DNA from: Candidatus Methylobacter titanis | Lineage (GTDB): Bacteria; Pseudomonadota; Gammaproteobacteria; Methylococcales; Methylomonadaceae | Length of the DNA: 64,000 nt | Direction: 5' to 3' | Assembly: GCA_029946125.1 (NCBI GenBank) | Contig: JAQSDX010000008.1 | Coordinates: forward strand, 18,133-82,132 | Shown here: positions 18,826 through 27,141 of the stretch, one piece after another | How the letters are laid out: each line of letters opens with the position of its first letter | How positions within the stretch are numbered: the first letter of the stretch is position 1 | Program-made: the position numbers and the translations under genes | Notes under the pieces: model-generated | What the model saw: the letters and a program-made list of their open reading frames with translations, nothing else | Database searches by the model: none | What the model was told of the DNA's origin: nothing

Positions 18826-19633
18826 CGGCAAACCCCTTTCTGGTTTTTTCAAACCAGAGCAGACCAAGCCAGGCGATAAAGAGCGAAGTTATGCTGTAAA
18901 TAGCCAGATAGCTCCAGTTCGGCTGCTGCCCCCAGAGCAAAATATTGCGGACTTGTTCGACAATTAAAGTAAGCGGGTTCAGCAGCAGGTAGCGGCTTAT
19001 CGTTTCTGGCAACGCGCTCAACGGGTAAAAGATTGGGCTCATGAACATCAGCACGGTGAGCGCCATGCCGATAATTTGCCCGACATCACGGATAAAGACC
19101 CCGATCGATGCCAGCAGCCACGACAAGCCCATAATCAGCAACAAAAACGGCAGCAGCACCACCGGCAGATACAGCATAGTCCAAGAAAAATCATGGCCCA
19201 GTACGGCCAAAAAAATAAACAATACGCCCAGGCTGATGCCGGCATGAAACAGGGCCGAGCCTAGCGCTACCCAAGGTAGAATTTCAAGAGGGAAAACAAC
19301 CTTCTTGACATAATTGACATTAGCCAGAATCAGTCCCGGCGCCCGTGCAATACATTCGGAAAACAGGTTAAACACAATCAGCCCGGTAAATAGCACCAGC
19401 GCAAACTCGTACTTGTCGGTGTTGTCTTGCCCCCATCGGGCCTTGAACACAAAACCGAACACGAAAGTGTAAATCGTCAGCATCAGCACCGGATTAACGA
19501 ACGACCACAGCAACCCCAGGAATGAGCCGCGATAACGACCGATAATTTCACGTCTGACCATTTGCAGGATCAGGGGATAATTTTTCTGCAAGCTGAGAAA
19601 TATGTCTAAAAAGTGGGATTTTGTCAGGTTCAA
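18815..19633 (-). CDS. wzm: Polysaccharide export ABC permease (Wzm)
   Basis: Membrane half of the Wzm/Wzt exporter; 272 aa with about six hydrophobic helices (for example LMLTIYTFVFGFVF, LFHAGISLGVLFIFLAVLG, LTVLMFMSPIFYPLSALPE). The N-terminal IGRYRGSFLGLLWSFVNPV matches the ABC-2 family signature seen in Wzm/TagG. It is the first gene of the ten-kilobase glycan operon and overlaps wzt. The AT-rich 160 bp upstream should contain the operon promoter. Confidence 0.93.
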   Translation of the reverse strand: MNLTKSHFLDIFLSLQKNYPLILQMVRREIIGRYRGSFLGLLWSFVNPVLMLTIYTFVFGFVFKARWGQDNTDKYEFALVLFTGLIVFNLFSECIARAPGLILANVNYVKKVVFPLEILPWVALGSALFHAGISLGVLFIFLAVLGHDFSWTMLYLPVVLLPFLLLIMGLSWLLASIGVFIRDVGQIIGMALTVLMFMSPIFYPLSALPETISRYLLLNPLTLIVEQVRNILLWGQQPNWSYLAIYSITSLFIAWLGLLWFEKTRKGFADVL

Positions 19634-19816
19634 AGTGAAATCAGCGGGGAATTTGCAAAGACTAAAAAATTTATTATCGCAAATAAAAACCCTCGGCGCG
19701 ACAAATGTTTATCCTCGTGTCGTGTAAAATCCCGCCCTAAAGGCATCGCTATCTGCACAACTTAAAGTCCAAAAAATAGTAACATAGGCCATGATTATAA
19801 AAAAAGATATTAGACC

Positions 19817-20170
19817 TCGATCCGCACTTGGCAAAGCGTCGCCAACAGTTGGTGACTGAGCATTTGAACTCCACTGACACCTTGAGTGCCGGCTTACGGG
19901 CATTGCCTGATAAAAGCACGAGTTTTGCCAGTACCCAAGCGGCATGGCGTTTTTATAAAAACGCCCGTGTCACCATGCATTGTGCGTACATGATTGGTCA
20001 CGGCTGAATTATCGAAAACATGCGGACAAGCTGGATAAATACCCGATAACCCACGAAACTGATATGGGTTATGCTTTGCAAAGCAGCATTATTCTCAGTG
20101 ATCGAACCGGGCAGCCCATTGCTCCGGTTGCACAAAGACGGGTTACGGCCAACAGGGAGATTATTTGAGT
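19817..20170 (+). pseudogene. Decayed IS4/Tn5-type transposase
   Basis: Two fragments of one transposase in different frames. At 19817-19980 the plus strand encodes DLDPHLAKRRQQLVTEHLN and FASTQAAWRFYKNARVTM, the N-terminal DNA-binding domain of Tn5-like transposases. From 19980 the shifted frame encodes CVHDWSRLNYRKH and TDMGYALQSSIILSDRTGQP, part of the catalytic core. The stretch between them is missing and the C-terminus is absent. No inverted ends could be defined. It marks an old insertion at the edge of the glycan cluster. Confidence 0.7.
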
Positions 20171-20209
20171 TTGACAATGATGCACCGGCATCGTTATCCT
20201 TTTTGGTAA

Positions 20210-20282
20210 CCTCCTCGTTCGCGGGGAGGAACTCTCCACCGACCTCTATCCGTCGGCAGGTATCACTCGACGGATGAGGTCG
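20210..20282 (+). promoter_or_regulatory. Two hairpins in the leader upstream of gloA
   Basis: The first (20210-20229) is an 8-bp stem (one wobble pair) capped by TTCG. The second (20240-20282) has arms CGACCTCTATCCGTCG and CGACGGATGAGGTCG with one bulge. They end 30 bp before the gloA start. They could be a terminator-like leader structure or a transposon relic end; nothing decides this. Confidence 0.4.
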
Positions 20283-20311
20283 GGTGTGGATTGAAACATA
20301 AGGAGAGCACT

Positions 20312-20752
20312 ATGCGTTATCTACATACCATGGTTCGGGTTCATGACCTGAATGAATCCCTCGATTTTTATTGCATCAAACTGGGTCTGGTCGAATGCGA
20401 CAGGCATGACAGCGAAGCCGGTCGATTTACGTTGGTTTATCTACATGCGCCGCAGGACGCCGATCAGGCGGAAAAAATGCACGCGCCGTTGCTGGAACTG
20501 ACTTATAACTGGGATAAAGAAGATTATCAGGGCGGGCGCAACTTCGGCCACCTGGCTTTTGAAGTCGATAATATTTATCAAACCTGCCAAAAATTGATGG
20601 ATGCCGGTGTACTGATCAACCGTCCGCCGCGTGACGGGCATATGGCGTTTGTACGCTCGCCGGATAAAATTTCTATTGAGCTTCTGCAAAAAGGTGAGCC
20701 GCTTGCGTCTGCGGAACCGTGGCTTTCTATGGAAAATACCGGCACTTGGTAA
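20312..20752 (+). CDS. gloA: Lactoylglutathione lyase (glyoxalase I)
   Basis: Detoxifies methylglyoxal by isomerising its glutathione hemithioacetal. Metal ligands are placed as in E. coli GloA: H5 in [11 protein letters not shown]62 in LLELTYNW, H80 in NFGHLAFEV and E123 in [10 protein letters not shown]. The predicted 146 aa is the usual size for the Ni/Co-type enzyme. I start at ATG 20312, preceded by AAGGAGAG; a TTG at 20291 would add seven residues without support. Monocistronic by spacing. Confidence 0.96.
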   Translation: MRYLHTMVRVHDLNESLDFYCIKLGLVECDRHDSEAGRFTLVYLHAPQDADQAEKMHAPLLELTYNWDKEDYQGGRNFGHLAFEVDNIYQTCQKLMDAGVLINRPPRDGHMAFVRSPDKISIELLQKGEPLASAEPWLSMENTGTW

Positions 20753-20819
20753 GCTATGTCTATTTTATTGATTGTTGAGTACTGACGGTTTTCAATTCAT
20801 TAGTCCAGAATACCAGCAA

Positions 20820-21449
20820 ATGAACAATAACCTAATGGTGCGTTGGCGGTATCCGGTCAGCCTATATCTTCTGGTTGCTCCTGCTGGTGATGTTGTCGTT
20901 TTAAAAAATGGAAAACCTAGAAAATTCACAGGATATTTGATCATGATCGGATTTATTCTTTGCAGCTTGTCGCTGGCGGCTCTAGTTCATAGCCACAACG
21001 AATTTCTAGGGCTACTCGCCACGCCTATGGCTCTGGGTATCGGCCTGACGATGATGGCTGCCAGTTTGTTGGTCGGCTATTTGAAAAAAGTCCCCACTGT
21101 TACTTGGCACGATGGCTTTGCGACCAGCTGTTTGTTGGTCTGGTATAGCTATTGGACATCGGAGTTCAACGACAATGCGCCGATGTTCTTTTTCTTCCCA
21201 CTGTATTACGCGCTGTTAACCTCAATCGTCACGCTAACCCTGGTCAACAAAAGCGAACATTTCGATCATGAATCTATCGTGCAATTGCGTTATCTGGAAA
21301 AAAACACGCGTTTCAATATCGGTGTGTTTATGGGTTTGGTGCTGATCAGCCTGCTGATCACCCGCCATTACACGCTTTACCCGATAGCGATGACTCTTTT
21401 CATCGTCCGTCATACGATGATCGCCTGCCTTGAAATTATTGACCGCTGA
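20820..21449 (+). CDS. Hypothetical multi-pass membrane protein
   Basis: Unrecognised protein of about 209 aa with five or six predicted membrane helices: YLIMIGFILCSLSLAALV, FLGLLATPMALGIGLTMMAA, GFATSCLLVWYSYW, FFFFPLYYALLTSIVTLTLV, VFMGLVLISLLIT, and a last one near the C-terminus. The start is uncertain: TTG 20772, ATG 20820 and ATG 20835 all lack a good ribosome site. It lies 67 bp after gloA and converges on the hydrolase gene. No function is suggested by context. Confidence 0.6.
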   Translation: MNNNLMVRWRYPVSLYLLVAPAGDVVVLKNGKPRKFTGYLIMIGFILCSLSLAALVHSHNEFLGLLATPMALGIGLTMMAASLLVGYLKKVPTVTWHDGFATSCLLVWYSYWTSEFNDNAPMFFFFPLYYALLTSIVTLTLVNKSEHFDHESIVQLRYLEKNTRFNIGVFMGLVLISLLITRHYTLYPIAMTLFIVRHTMIACLEIIDR

Positions 21450-21505
21450 TCATGCCGGTTCATCCCTAGATATTTTTTAAGCCATGTCCCCAAAGGCAAA
21501 CTTTG

Positions 21506-22501
21506 TCATGCATCGGCGTAAGCCAGCAAAAATTCCGGGATACGCTGTTCCAGCCAATACTCCGGTCTAAACGGAATGAATCCCGAGATAAAGCCGACAT
21601 GACCACCGTGTTGGTTAAGTTCCAATTGTACCTGCGGCGATAACTCATTCAGGCCGGGCAGGGCTGCTGTGGTCATAAACGGGTCGTCAATTGCCTGAAG
21701 CAATAGCGTGGGTACCGCGATTGACTTGAGGTATTGTCTGGAGCTTGCGCGCCGGTAATAATCGTGTACATCGTTAAAGCCATGCAACTTGGCTACGACC
21801 TGATCGTCATATTGCCAGAACGAGTTGATGTTCGATAAATCGCCCAGTGCTCTGATCTTCATGGCTTCTTCGGTTTGGCCTATGCGTTCCAGATGGTGCA
21901 ATTTGGCGTGCATATAGGCTTTTAACTCCCGCAGTAAATTGACGCGATAGAGTTTTGAAAAACCGTGATCCAATTTTGTCGCGCAAATTCCCAACAGCAA
22001 CGGCACGGAAACGGCCACAGCGGCAAACAAATCTAACTGATCGCCTTGTTCTCCCAGCCACTTTAAAACCACGTTGCCGCCTAATGAAAAACCTACGACG
22101 CCTAAAGGCGTGTCGGGTTCGCGCAGTCGCAAGGTTTGATAGAGAAAATCAATGTCCTCGGTTTCGCCTGAATGATAACTGCGCGCCCTGTTATTGGATG
22201 AACCGCTGCAACCGCGAAAATTAATGGCGGCACTGCGAAAGCCTTGCTTGAGCAAGGCGCTTTGCAAGCCTTTGATATAACCCGATTGCGAGCTGCCGGT
22301 TAAACCATGCACCAGCATAATCAGCGGTTGTTTGCCGGTTCCGCAATAATCGATGTCGATAAAATCCTGGTCGGGCGTGGTTAATCTTTCGCGGCGATAA
22401 TCGGGCGGATTGGGCGTTTTTCTTAATAAGGCCGGATAAAGCGTCTGTAAATGGCTATTGCATAACCACCAGGCGGGCTTGAATGTTGTTTTGGACGGCA
22501 T
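21506..22501 (-). CDS. Alpha/beta hydrolase, YheT family
   Basis: Predicted cytoplasmic esterase/hydrolase of 331 aa. The N-terminus FKPAWWLCNSHLQTLYPALL is the YheT/ABHD1-3 signature; MLVHGLTGSSQSGYI gives the oxyanion-hole region, VVGFSLGGNVVLKWLG contains the nucleophile elbow G-F-S-L-G (about 142-146), and NQHGGHVGFISG supplies the catalytic histidine. An Asp in AIDDPFM completes the triad. The physiological substrate is unknown. Confidence 0.9.
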   Translation of the reverse strand: MPSKTTFKPAWWLCNSHLQTLYPALLRKTPNPPDYRRERLTTPDQDFIDIDYCGTGKQPLIMLVHGLTGSSQSGYIKGLQSALLKQGFRSAAINFRGCSGSSNNRARSYHSGETEDIDFLYQTLRLREPDTPLGVVGFSLGGNVVLKWLGEQGDQLDLFAAVAVSVPLLLGICATKLDHGFSKLYRVNLLRELKAYMHAKLHHLERIGQTEEAMKIRALGDLSNINSFWQYDDQVVAKLHGFNDVHDYYRRASSRQYLKSIAVPTLLLQAIDDPFMTTAALPGLNELSPQVQLELNQHGGHVGFISGFIPFRPEYWLEQRIPEFLLAYADA

Positions 22502-22554
22502 GGTTTATGGATTTTCGTGACAATAACGCCTGATTGTAATAGTTATCAGTTTCA

Positions 22555-22725
22555 TCAAATTTCCTTGCGAAACAAGACCACATCCAGATCCTGTTCCAGT
22601 TTCTGTACGGTATAAGATATTACCGATGGAACCCGATACAATTCATTAGCCGCAGCGGCAAAACTGCCTTTCCGGGCTATCGCATCCAGGACTTCCAGCG
22701 CATCAAGAGTGATAGGATATTTCAT
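22555..22725 (-). pseudogene. Truncated LysR-type regulator (HTH only)
   Basis: A 56-residue frame, MKYPITLDALEVLDAIARKG then SFAAAANELYRVPSVISYTV and KLEQDLDVVLFRKEI, is the complete winged-HTH start of a LysR regulator, ending in a stop where the linker helix should continue. The effector domain is absent: the YheT gene begins within 55 bp. It diverges from doxX across a short promoter region with a palindrome, the usual place for a regulator of a LysR-doxX-pirin locus. It is probably a deletion remnant, though a short HTH-only protein could still bind DNA. Confidence 0.75.
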
Positions 22726-22745
22726 GTTGTCTGTTTGTGTTTATT

Positions 22746-22762
22746 GTTCAAATATTTTGAAC
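22746..22762. promoter_or_regulatory. Palindromic LysR-type operator candidate
   Basis: GTTCAAA-TAT-TTTGAAC is a perfect 17-bp dyad in the 127-bp gap between the lysR remnant and doxX. It contains a T-N11-A core as in LysR-family sites. A TATAAT sequence lies at 22806-22811, consistent with a doxX promoter downstream of the site. Confidence 0.6.
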
Positions 22763-22852
22763 CTATTCAGCAAAATCTATCGCTTTTTAATCTTTCAGGC
22801 AATCTTATAATGAACTCGACGTTTCAAATTATTAAACATTTAAGAGGGTATT

Positions 22853-23311
22853 ATGAAAAATTTAATCCAAAAAGCACTTATTTCTGACGCGGGTTTGGAA
22901 GCCGTCATATTGCGTGTTCCTATCGGTTTAATCCTGGCTGCGCATGGCAGCCAAAAATTATTCGCTTGGTTTGGCGGGTACGGATTGGACGGCACCGGAC
23001 AATGGATGGCATCGGTGGGTTTACATCCGGGATTTGCCATGGCTTTATTGGCGGGCAGCGCTGAATTTTTTGGCGGTGTTGCGTTAATTCTGGGTTTATT
23101 AACGCGTCCGGCGGCAACGATTAATGCGGTGACGATGCTGGTTGCGTTGTTTTGGGTGCATTGGGGCAACGGCTTTTTTCTGGATACCCATGGCATTGAA
23201 TATGCGTTGGCTTTATTATCAGCAACCACGGCACTGATATTTATGGGCGGTGGACAGTATTCGCTGGACGCTCTGATCGGGATAAAACTACTGGAGGCTA
23301 AAGATGAATAA
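22853..23311 (+). CDS. DoxX family membrane protein
   Basis: Four-helix inner-membrane protein of 152 aa. VILRVPIGLILAAHGSQKLF and FAMALLAGSAEFFGGVALIL are the DoxX family signatures. Members take part in redox or quinone-linked stress functions, but no precise reaction is established for this type. It follows RBS-like AAGAGGG, and its stop overlaps the pirin start by 8 bp. Doxx-pirin pairs are common and often induced by electrophiles. Confidence 0.88.
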   Translation: MKNLIQKALISDAGLEAVILRVPIGLILAAHGSQKLFAWFGGYGLDGTGQWMASVGLHPGFAMALLAGSAEFFGGVALILGLLTRPAATINAVTMLVALFWVHWGNGFFLDTHGIEYALALLSATTALIFMGGGQYSLDALIGIKLLEAKDE

Positions 23312-24164
23312 GCAAATACGACAACTCGCGGTTGTTATCACCGGGCAAAATACCTCGGATGGCGTCGGTGTCAAATTGAAGCGTATCGTCAGTCAGCAGC
23401 AACAAAACGCTTTTGACCCTTTTATCTTATTGGATGAATTCGGTTCGGATGAGCCGGGCGACTACATCGGCGGCTTTCCCGATCATCCGCATCGCGGCTT
23501 TGAAACCGTGACTTATATGCTGGCCGGCGCGATGTTGCACCGTGATCATATGGGAAATGAAGGCCATCTGCGTGCCGGCGATGTGCAATGGATGACTGCC
23601 GCGCACGGCATTATTCATTCGGAAATGCCGGAACAGGAAAACGGCTTGTTACATGGCTTTCAGCTATGGATTAATCTGCCCGCTAAAGAAAAAATGAATC
23701 CGCCGCATTACCAGGAATTTGCCGCCGCGAAAATCCCTCAGGTTGAATTGGCAGAAGGCGGCTATATCAAGGTCATCGCCGGGGACTACGTTGCCGAAAC
23801 CCAAACAATATCCGGCCCGGTAACAGGGGTATCGACTCGGCCCTTGTATTTCGATGTGTTGCTAAGTCCCCAGCAACAGCTGGATATACCGATAGACGTA
23901 CAACATACGGTCTTAATTTATGTTTACCACGGTGAACTGGCTGTCGGCGCAACGGATAAGATTTTAACGGCCGGGCAGCTGGGGCAATTAATTAGCGGCG
24001 ATAATATACGGCTGGCAACGCAAGCTCAGTCGACGCAATTTCTGGTGTTGGCCGCACTGCCGTTGCAAGAGCCCATGGTGCAATCAGGGCCGTTTGTGAT
24101 GAACAGCCGGGAAGAAATCGAACAGGCGTTTCGTGATTATCGTGATGGCGTATTGACACGGTAA
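23304..24164 (+). CDS. Pirin family protein
   Basis: Cupin-fold iron protein of 286 aa; bacterial pirins include quercetin 2,3-dioxygenases and redox-sensing regulators. The metal-binding cluster is visible as HPHRGFETVTYM (His, His), AAHGIIHSE (His, and Glu four later) with LLHGFQLWINLP downstream. Translation is coupled to doxX. The following nitroreductase-like gene is only 35 bp away, so doxX-pirin-nitroreductase form one probable operon for handling reactive or xenobiotic quinones (inference). Confidence 0.92.
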   Translation: MNKQIRQLAVVITGQNTSDGVGVKLKRIVSQQQQNAFDPFILLDEFGSDEPGDYIGGFPDHPHRGFETVTYMLAGAMLHRDHMGNEGHLRAGDVQWMTAAHGIIHSEMPEQENGLLHGFQLWINLPAKEKMNPPHYQEFAAAKIPQVELAEGGYIKVIAGDYVAETQTISGPVTGVSTRPLYFDVLLSPQQQLDIPIDVQHTVLIYVYHGELAVGATDKILTAGQLGQLISGDNIRLATQAQSTQFLVLAALPLQEPMVQSGPFVMNSREEIEQAFRDYRDGVLTR

Positions 24165-24199
24165 ATCAGTTTTTATTCATCAAAATAAAGGATGCAAAC

Positions 24200-24802
24200 A
24201 TGCAGCAGAAACCGGCAATAACCCGTGTAAAAATCCACGATATTATTCAAGCGCGTTGGAGTCCCCGAGCCTTTGACCCGGACAAGCCAGTGAGTCATGA
24301 CGATTTGCTGTCACTGCTGGAAGCCGCCCGCTGGGCGCCATCCTGTTTTAATGATCAGCCTTGGCGTTTTGTGGTCTGCGATAAAGCTACCGATGAAACC
24401 GGCTGGCAGCATGCGTTTTCAATTTTGGCTGAAAAAAACAGGCGATGGGCCAAGAACGCGCCGGTGTTGATGCTTGCCGTCGCCATGGAAAATTTCAATC
24501 ATAATGGCCAAGCCAATCGCTGGGCGATGTACGACACCGGCGCCGCCAGCGTCAGCATGTGCTTGCAGGCTACTGCGCTAGGCATGTGTGTGCATCAAAT
24601 GGGCGGCTTCGATGCTGAAAAAGCCCGCGAGGTTTTTAACCTTCCGGGCGATTGCAAGCCGATGGCGATGATGGCCGTCGGTTATCAGGCCGAGGTGAAT
24701 ATGTTGGATGATGACTTTAAGGAAGCCGAATTAGCCGCGCGTTCCAGGGCCGCGCTGAATGAACAATTTTATGCAGGGCAATGGGGCAGGGGAATTGAAT
24801 GA
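24200..24802 (+). CDS. Nitroreductase family protein
   Basis: FMN-dependent oxidoreductase of 200 aa. The N-terminal RWSPRAFDPDKPVSHDDLLS and LEAARWAPSCFNDQPWRFVV give the family's flavin-phosphate-binding segment (R-S-x-R-F-like and SSxNxQPW). AMYDTGAASVSMCLQATALG is the second conserved helix. Start ATG 24200 is preceded by AAAGGATG. It is third in the doxX-pirin operon; substrates may be nitroaromatics or quinones, inferred from family only. Confidence 0.9.
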   Translation: MQQKPAITRVKIHDIIQARWSPRAFDPDKPVSHDDLLSLLEAARWAPSCFNDQPWRFVVCDKATDETGWQHAFSILAEKNRRWAKNAPVLMLAVAMENFNHNGQANRWAMYDTGAASVSMCLQATALGMCVHQMGGFDAEKAREVFNLPGDCKPMAMMAVGYQAEVNMLDDDFKEAELAARSRAALNEQFYAGQWGRGIE

Positions 24803-24932
24803 TTGCCTGATGAACCGAAGCGAGCAGTCGCGTGATGACTGGAATTGCACTGAATGGCATTAGGGAGTTGAATCAACCAAGTTTGTTAAGAAGCTGTATA
24901 ATTTATACAATTTACAATTACACGGTAATCCG

Positions 24933-25169
24933 ATGAAACTACTGATACGCAATCTCGCCCGCACCACCACAGAAGAAGAGCTTCGCGCTATGTTCGCGGC
25001 TCACGGCACCGTGCAGTCTTGCACCCTGGTCATCGACAAAGACACCGGCAGTTCCAAGGGTTTTGGCTTTGTCGAAATGCCCAAGCAGGGCGAGGCCAAG
25101 GCGGCGATAAGTGTCCTCAATGGCAAGAATGTGGGCGGCAGCAAGATCCGCGTTAAAAAGAGCGAATAG
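24933..25169 (+). CDS. RRM-domain RNA-binding protein
   Basis: Single RNA-recognition motif of 78 aa. RNP-2 is LLIRNL (about 3-8) and RNP-1 is KGFGFVEM (about 42-49), in correct order with the alpha-helix EEELRAMFAAHGTVQSC. Such small RRM proteins occur in cyanobacteria and several proteobacteria and bind RNA, often in cold conditions. The gene is alone; a TATAAT at 24897-24902 lies upstream but I see no good -35 at proper spacing. A large palindrome follows its stop. Confidence 0.9.
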   Translation: MKLLIRNLARTTTEEELRAMFAAHGTVQSCTLVIDKDTGSSKGFGFVEMPKQGEAKAAISVLNGKNVGGSKIRVKKSE

Positions 25170-25239
25170 AGCTGCGGGACTTATTACAATAGATGATGCT
25201 AGTATTTAGTCAATTTAGAAATGATGGGTTCCTGTAACT

Positions 25240-25286
25240 GTGGGGGGCGGCTTTCGCCACCCAGTGGCGACTGAAGTCGCCCCCAC
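25240..25286. repeat. Intergenic palindromic repeat
   Basis: GTGGGGGGCGGC...GGCGACTGAAGTCGCCCCCAC: outer GTGGGGG/CCCCCAC arms with internal dyads, between convergent genes. Bases 25266-25287 are identical over 22 bp to 44156-44177, which identifies a dispersed repeat. Weaker flanking inverted arms lie at 25199-25216 and 25311-25330, the latter touching the stop codon of the oxidase-like gene. Confidence 0.7.
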
Positions 25287-25326
25287 ATCCAGTTGCTTAA
25301 CCGTCAGAATAAAGTTGACTGAGTAC

Positions 25327-25959
25327 TTAGTTGCGGTTTAACGCGGCGGCGGCATCCTGCTCGTTACCGGCCAAATGTGCGTCGCGGGGCGGCAATACGT
25401 CTGCGACAACTTCCAGACGTTTCCAGGCCGGTGCCGGTGTTTCGCAATGTTGTTTGGGTACGAATGCGGACTCTTCGACCAGGGTCATTTTGTGGATATA
25501 ACGCGGACAGTTGGGAAACATTTCCCTCAGTTTTACCCGCAACACTAGTTGCGCTTCCGGCCAGTGATTCATCAAAGGATCATCGTCCAGTATGAAGGCG
25601 CTGCCGTTTAAACGAAGACGCGCTTGCCGTTGAAAGTCGACGAACAACAGGCTGACATGCCCGTTAACCAACACGTTACCGGCCGACATATACATGCCGC
25701 TGCCGTCGTAGATTGGAAAAGCCAGCGTGTGTTCATCGATAACCTTGACGAGTCCGACACTGCCGCCTTTGTAGGAACAGCTAGGCCGACCTTCTCTATC
25801 GACGGTGGCAAAGAAAAACATGTTCTGCGCTTCGATAAATACCTGGTCTTCCGGGCTGATCTGATCATTGACTATCGCTTCGACCAGACGGTCGGCGATA
25901 GGGCGCGTCTCGAAGCGGTCTTGCAGTTGTCGGTTACCTTCATGGAAAAATTCACTCAT
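25327..25959 (-). CDS. Pyridoxamine 5'-phosphate oxidase-fold protein
   Basis: Flavin-binding split-barrel protein of 210 aa; QVFIEAQNMFFFATVDREGRP and CSYKGG match the family's FMN-phosphate contact region. It may be an FMN or F420-type oxidoreductase or a heme-utilisation-like member; true PdxH function is unlikely without other PdxH motifs. I start at ATG 25959 (MSEFFHEGN), with AGGAGAG 10 bp upstream. It overlaps the TetR gene by 4 bp, so the two are co-transcribed. A longer frame to 26154 is inside the TetR gene. Confidence 0.85.
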   Translation of the reverse strand: MSEFFHEGNRQLQDRFETRPIADRLVEAIVNDQISPEDQVFIEAQNMFFFATVDREGRPSCSYKGGSVGLVKVIDEHTLAFPIYDGSGMYMSAGNVLVNGHVSLLFVDFQRQARLRLNGSAFILDDDPLMNHWPEAQLVLRVKLREMFPNCPRYIHKMTLVEESAFVPKQHCETPAPAWKRLEVVADVLPPRDAHLAGNEQDAAAALNRN

Positions 25960-26567
25960 TGCTGCTCTCCTGGGTTGCTGGTTAGTAAAGAGGTGTCGGG
26001 AATATCGATTATGCTGTGTTCGATAAGAATGATAGCGGCCTGCTTGGCTTGTTCGGCGGAACCTGAATGACGCTTCATCTGTTCCGAGACTATCGCGCCT
26101 TCGAGCAGCAGACTTAATTGCAGCGCTAGACTTTCCGGGGACTTTGAACCGCACTGCTCTGCCAGATCGGCAATGTAGCGTCGAAAATGATCATAAAACT
26201 CGGCGGATACCTGGAGCACCGGGTTACCTGCCAGCGGAAACTCGGCGGCGGCATTGATAAAGGCGCAACCACGAAATTCGGGGATAGCCATCCATTCGCC
26301 AATTACATCAAAAACCGCCAACAACTTGGCCTTAGGCGTATCCGCCTTGCCATCAACCTGATCGACAAACCAGCCTCGAAAATCCTCATCCCGCTTGCGT
26401 AAAAAGGCAAGCACCAAGTCGTCTTTGGACATGAAGTACTTATAAAGACTCATTTTGGTGGTGTTTGCCGCCTTGGCGATGGCCTCGACCCCGGTCGCCC
26501 GGATGCCCTGGCTATAGAATAGCTCTGATGCGGCTCGCAGGATTTTTTCTTGCAAATTTAAAGACAT
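25956..26567 (-). CDS. TetR family transcriptional regulator
   Basis: Repressor of 203 aa. The N-terminal HTH is typical: ILRAASELFYSQGIRATGVE and IAKAANTTKMSLYKYFMSKD (residues about 8-52). The remainder is a helical effector-binding domain of the YcdC/TetR_C type. It is followed by an overlapping split-barrel oxidoreductase gene and divergently faces a 4-TM protein gene. Dyad operators lie in the 118-bp gap, so autoregulation plus control of both directions is likely. Confidence 0.94.
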   Translation of the reverse strand: MSLNLQEKILRAASELFYSQGIRATGVEAIAKAANTTKMSLYKYFMSKDDLVLAFLRKRDEDFRGWFVDQVDGKADTPKAKLLAVFDVIGEWMAIPEFRGCAFINAAAEFPLAGNPVLQVSAEFYDHFRRYIADLAEQCGSKSPESLALQLSLLLEGAIVSEQMKRHSGSAEQAKQAAIILIEHSIIDIPDTSLLTSNPGEQQ

Positions 26568-26600
26568 AGGTGGAAGTCATAAAAACAGATTGATTGGGGC

Positions 26601-26616
26601 TATACCGGTCAGTATA
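26601..26616. promoter_or_regulatory. Imperfect TetR operator copy
   Basis: TATACCGGTCAGTATA resembles the perfect dyad 28 bp downstream in outer positions. It lies between the tetR gene and its divergent neighbour, so it may be a second, weaker operator. Confidence 0.5.
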
Positions 26617-26628
26617 CTGCAATAGGAA

Positions 26629-26644
26629 TATACCGATCGGTATA
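26629..26644. promoter_or_regulatory. TetR operator candidate (perfect dyad)
   Basis: TATACCGATCGGTATA is a perfect 16-bp palindrome in the gap between divergent genes. The ACCGNNCGGT core is a common TetR-family site. A second imperfect copy is 28 bp away, about 2.7 helical turns. Confidence 0.75.
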
Positions 26645-26685
26645 GTCTATTATTTTTTATAAACAATAACAAATAGGGTAACACG

Positions 26686-27075
26686 ATGGAAATATTATTA
26701 ATTGGCGCGGTACTGATGATCTTTGCTGTTTTGGTATCGGCATGGCTGATGACCTTTGCAAGATGGTTTCCAATTAAGGGCATTGATGGCGAATTCCTGA
26801 CCGACTATAAGACCCTGATCAGAGCGCATATCGATTTTGCTTTAATGGCATTGTTCTGTCTTGGGTTTTATGCCGTTAAAGTACCGTTATCGGTTACCGC
26901 TTGCTGGCTGGTGGTGATCGGCGGCATCAGCAATCCCTGTGTCTTTGTTGTTGCTGCATTCGATCCGGCCTTTTGGGAAAAAACAATCTGGAAAGTTTAT
27001 TCGGCTATTAGTTTTATCATCACAACGATAGGTTTTGGCTGGATTTGCATCAGCTTGTTGAATTACGCTTTATAA
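26686..27075 (+). CDS. Small four-helix membrane protein, TetR-adjacent
   Basis: Unrecognised membrane protein of 129 aa. Four hydrophobic segments are visible: ILLIGAVLMIFAVLVSAWL, FALMALFCLGFYAV, ACWLVVIGGISNPCVFVVAA, and SAISFIITTIGFGWICISLL. RBS AGGG lies 9 bp before ATG 26686. Its promoter region carries the TetR operators, so it is the probable main target. The family could be a small stress or efflux-related membrane protein; I do not assign a function. Confidence 0.75.
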   Translation: MEILLIGAVLMIFAVLVSAWLMTFARWFPIKGIDGEFLTDYKTLIRAHIDFALMALFCLGFYAVKVPLSVTACWLVVIGGISNPCVFVVAAFDPAFWEKTIWKVYSAISFIITTIGFGWICISLLNYAL

Positions 27076-27141
27076 ATTTGCTCATTTCCAACCTCGGGTA
27101 TAATGAAAATTTAAAATAACAACAATAAAAAAAGGAATTCA

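Noticed and set aside
19709..19945. Minus-strand frame of 78 codons opposite the IS4-type remnant
   Set aside because: The plus strand carries recognisable transposase text in the same region, so this is a shadow frame.
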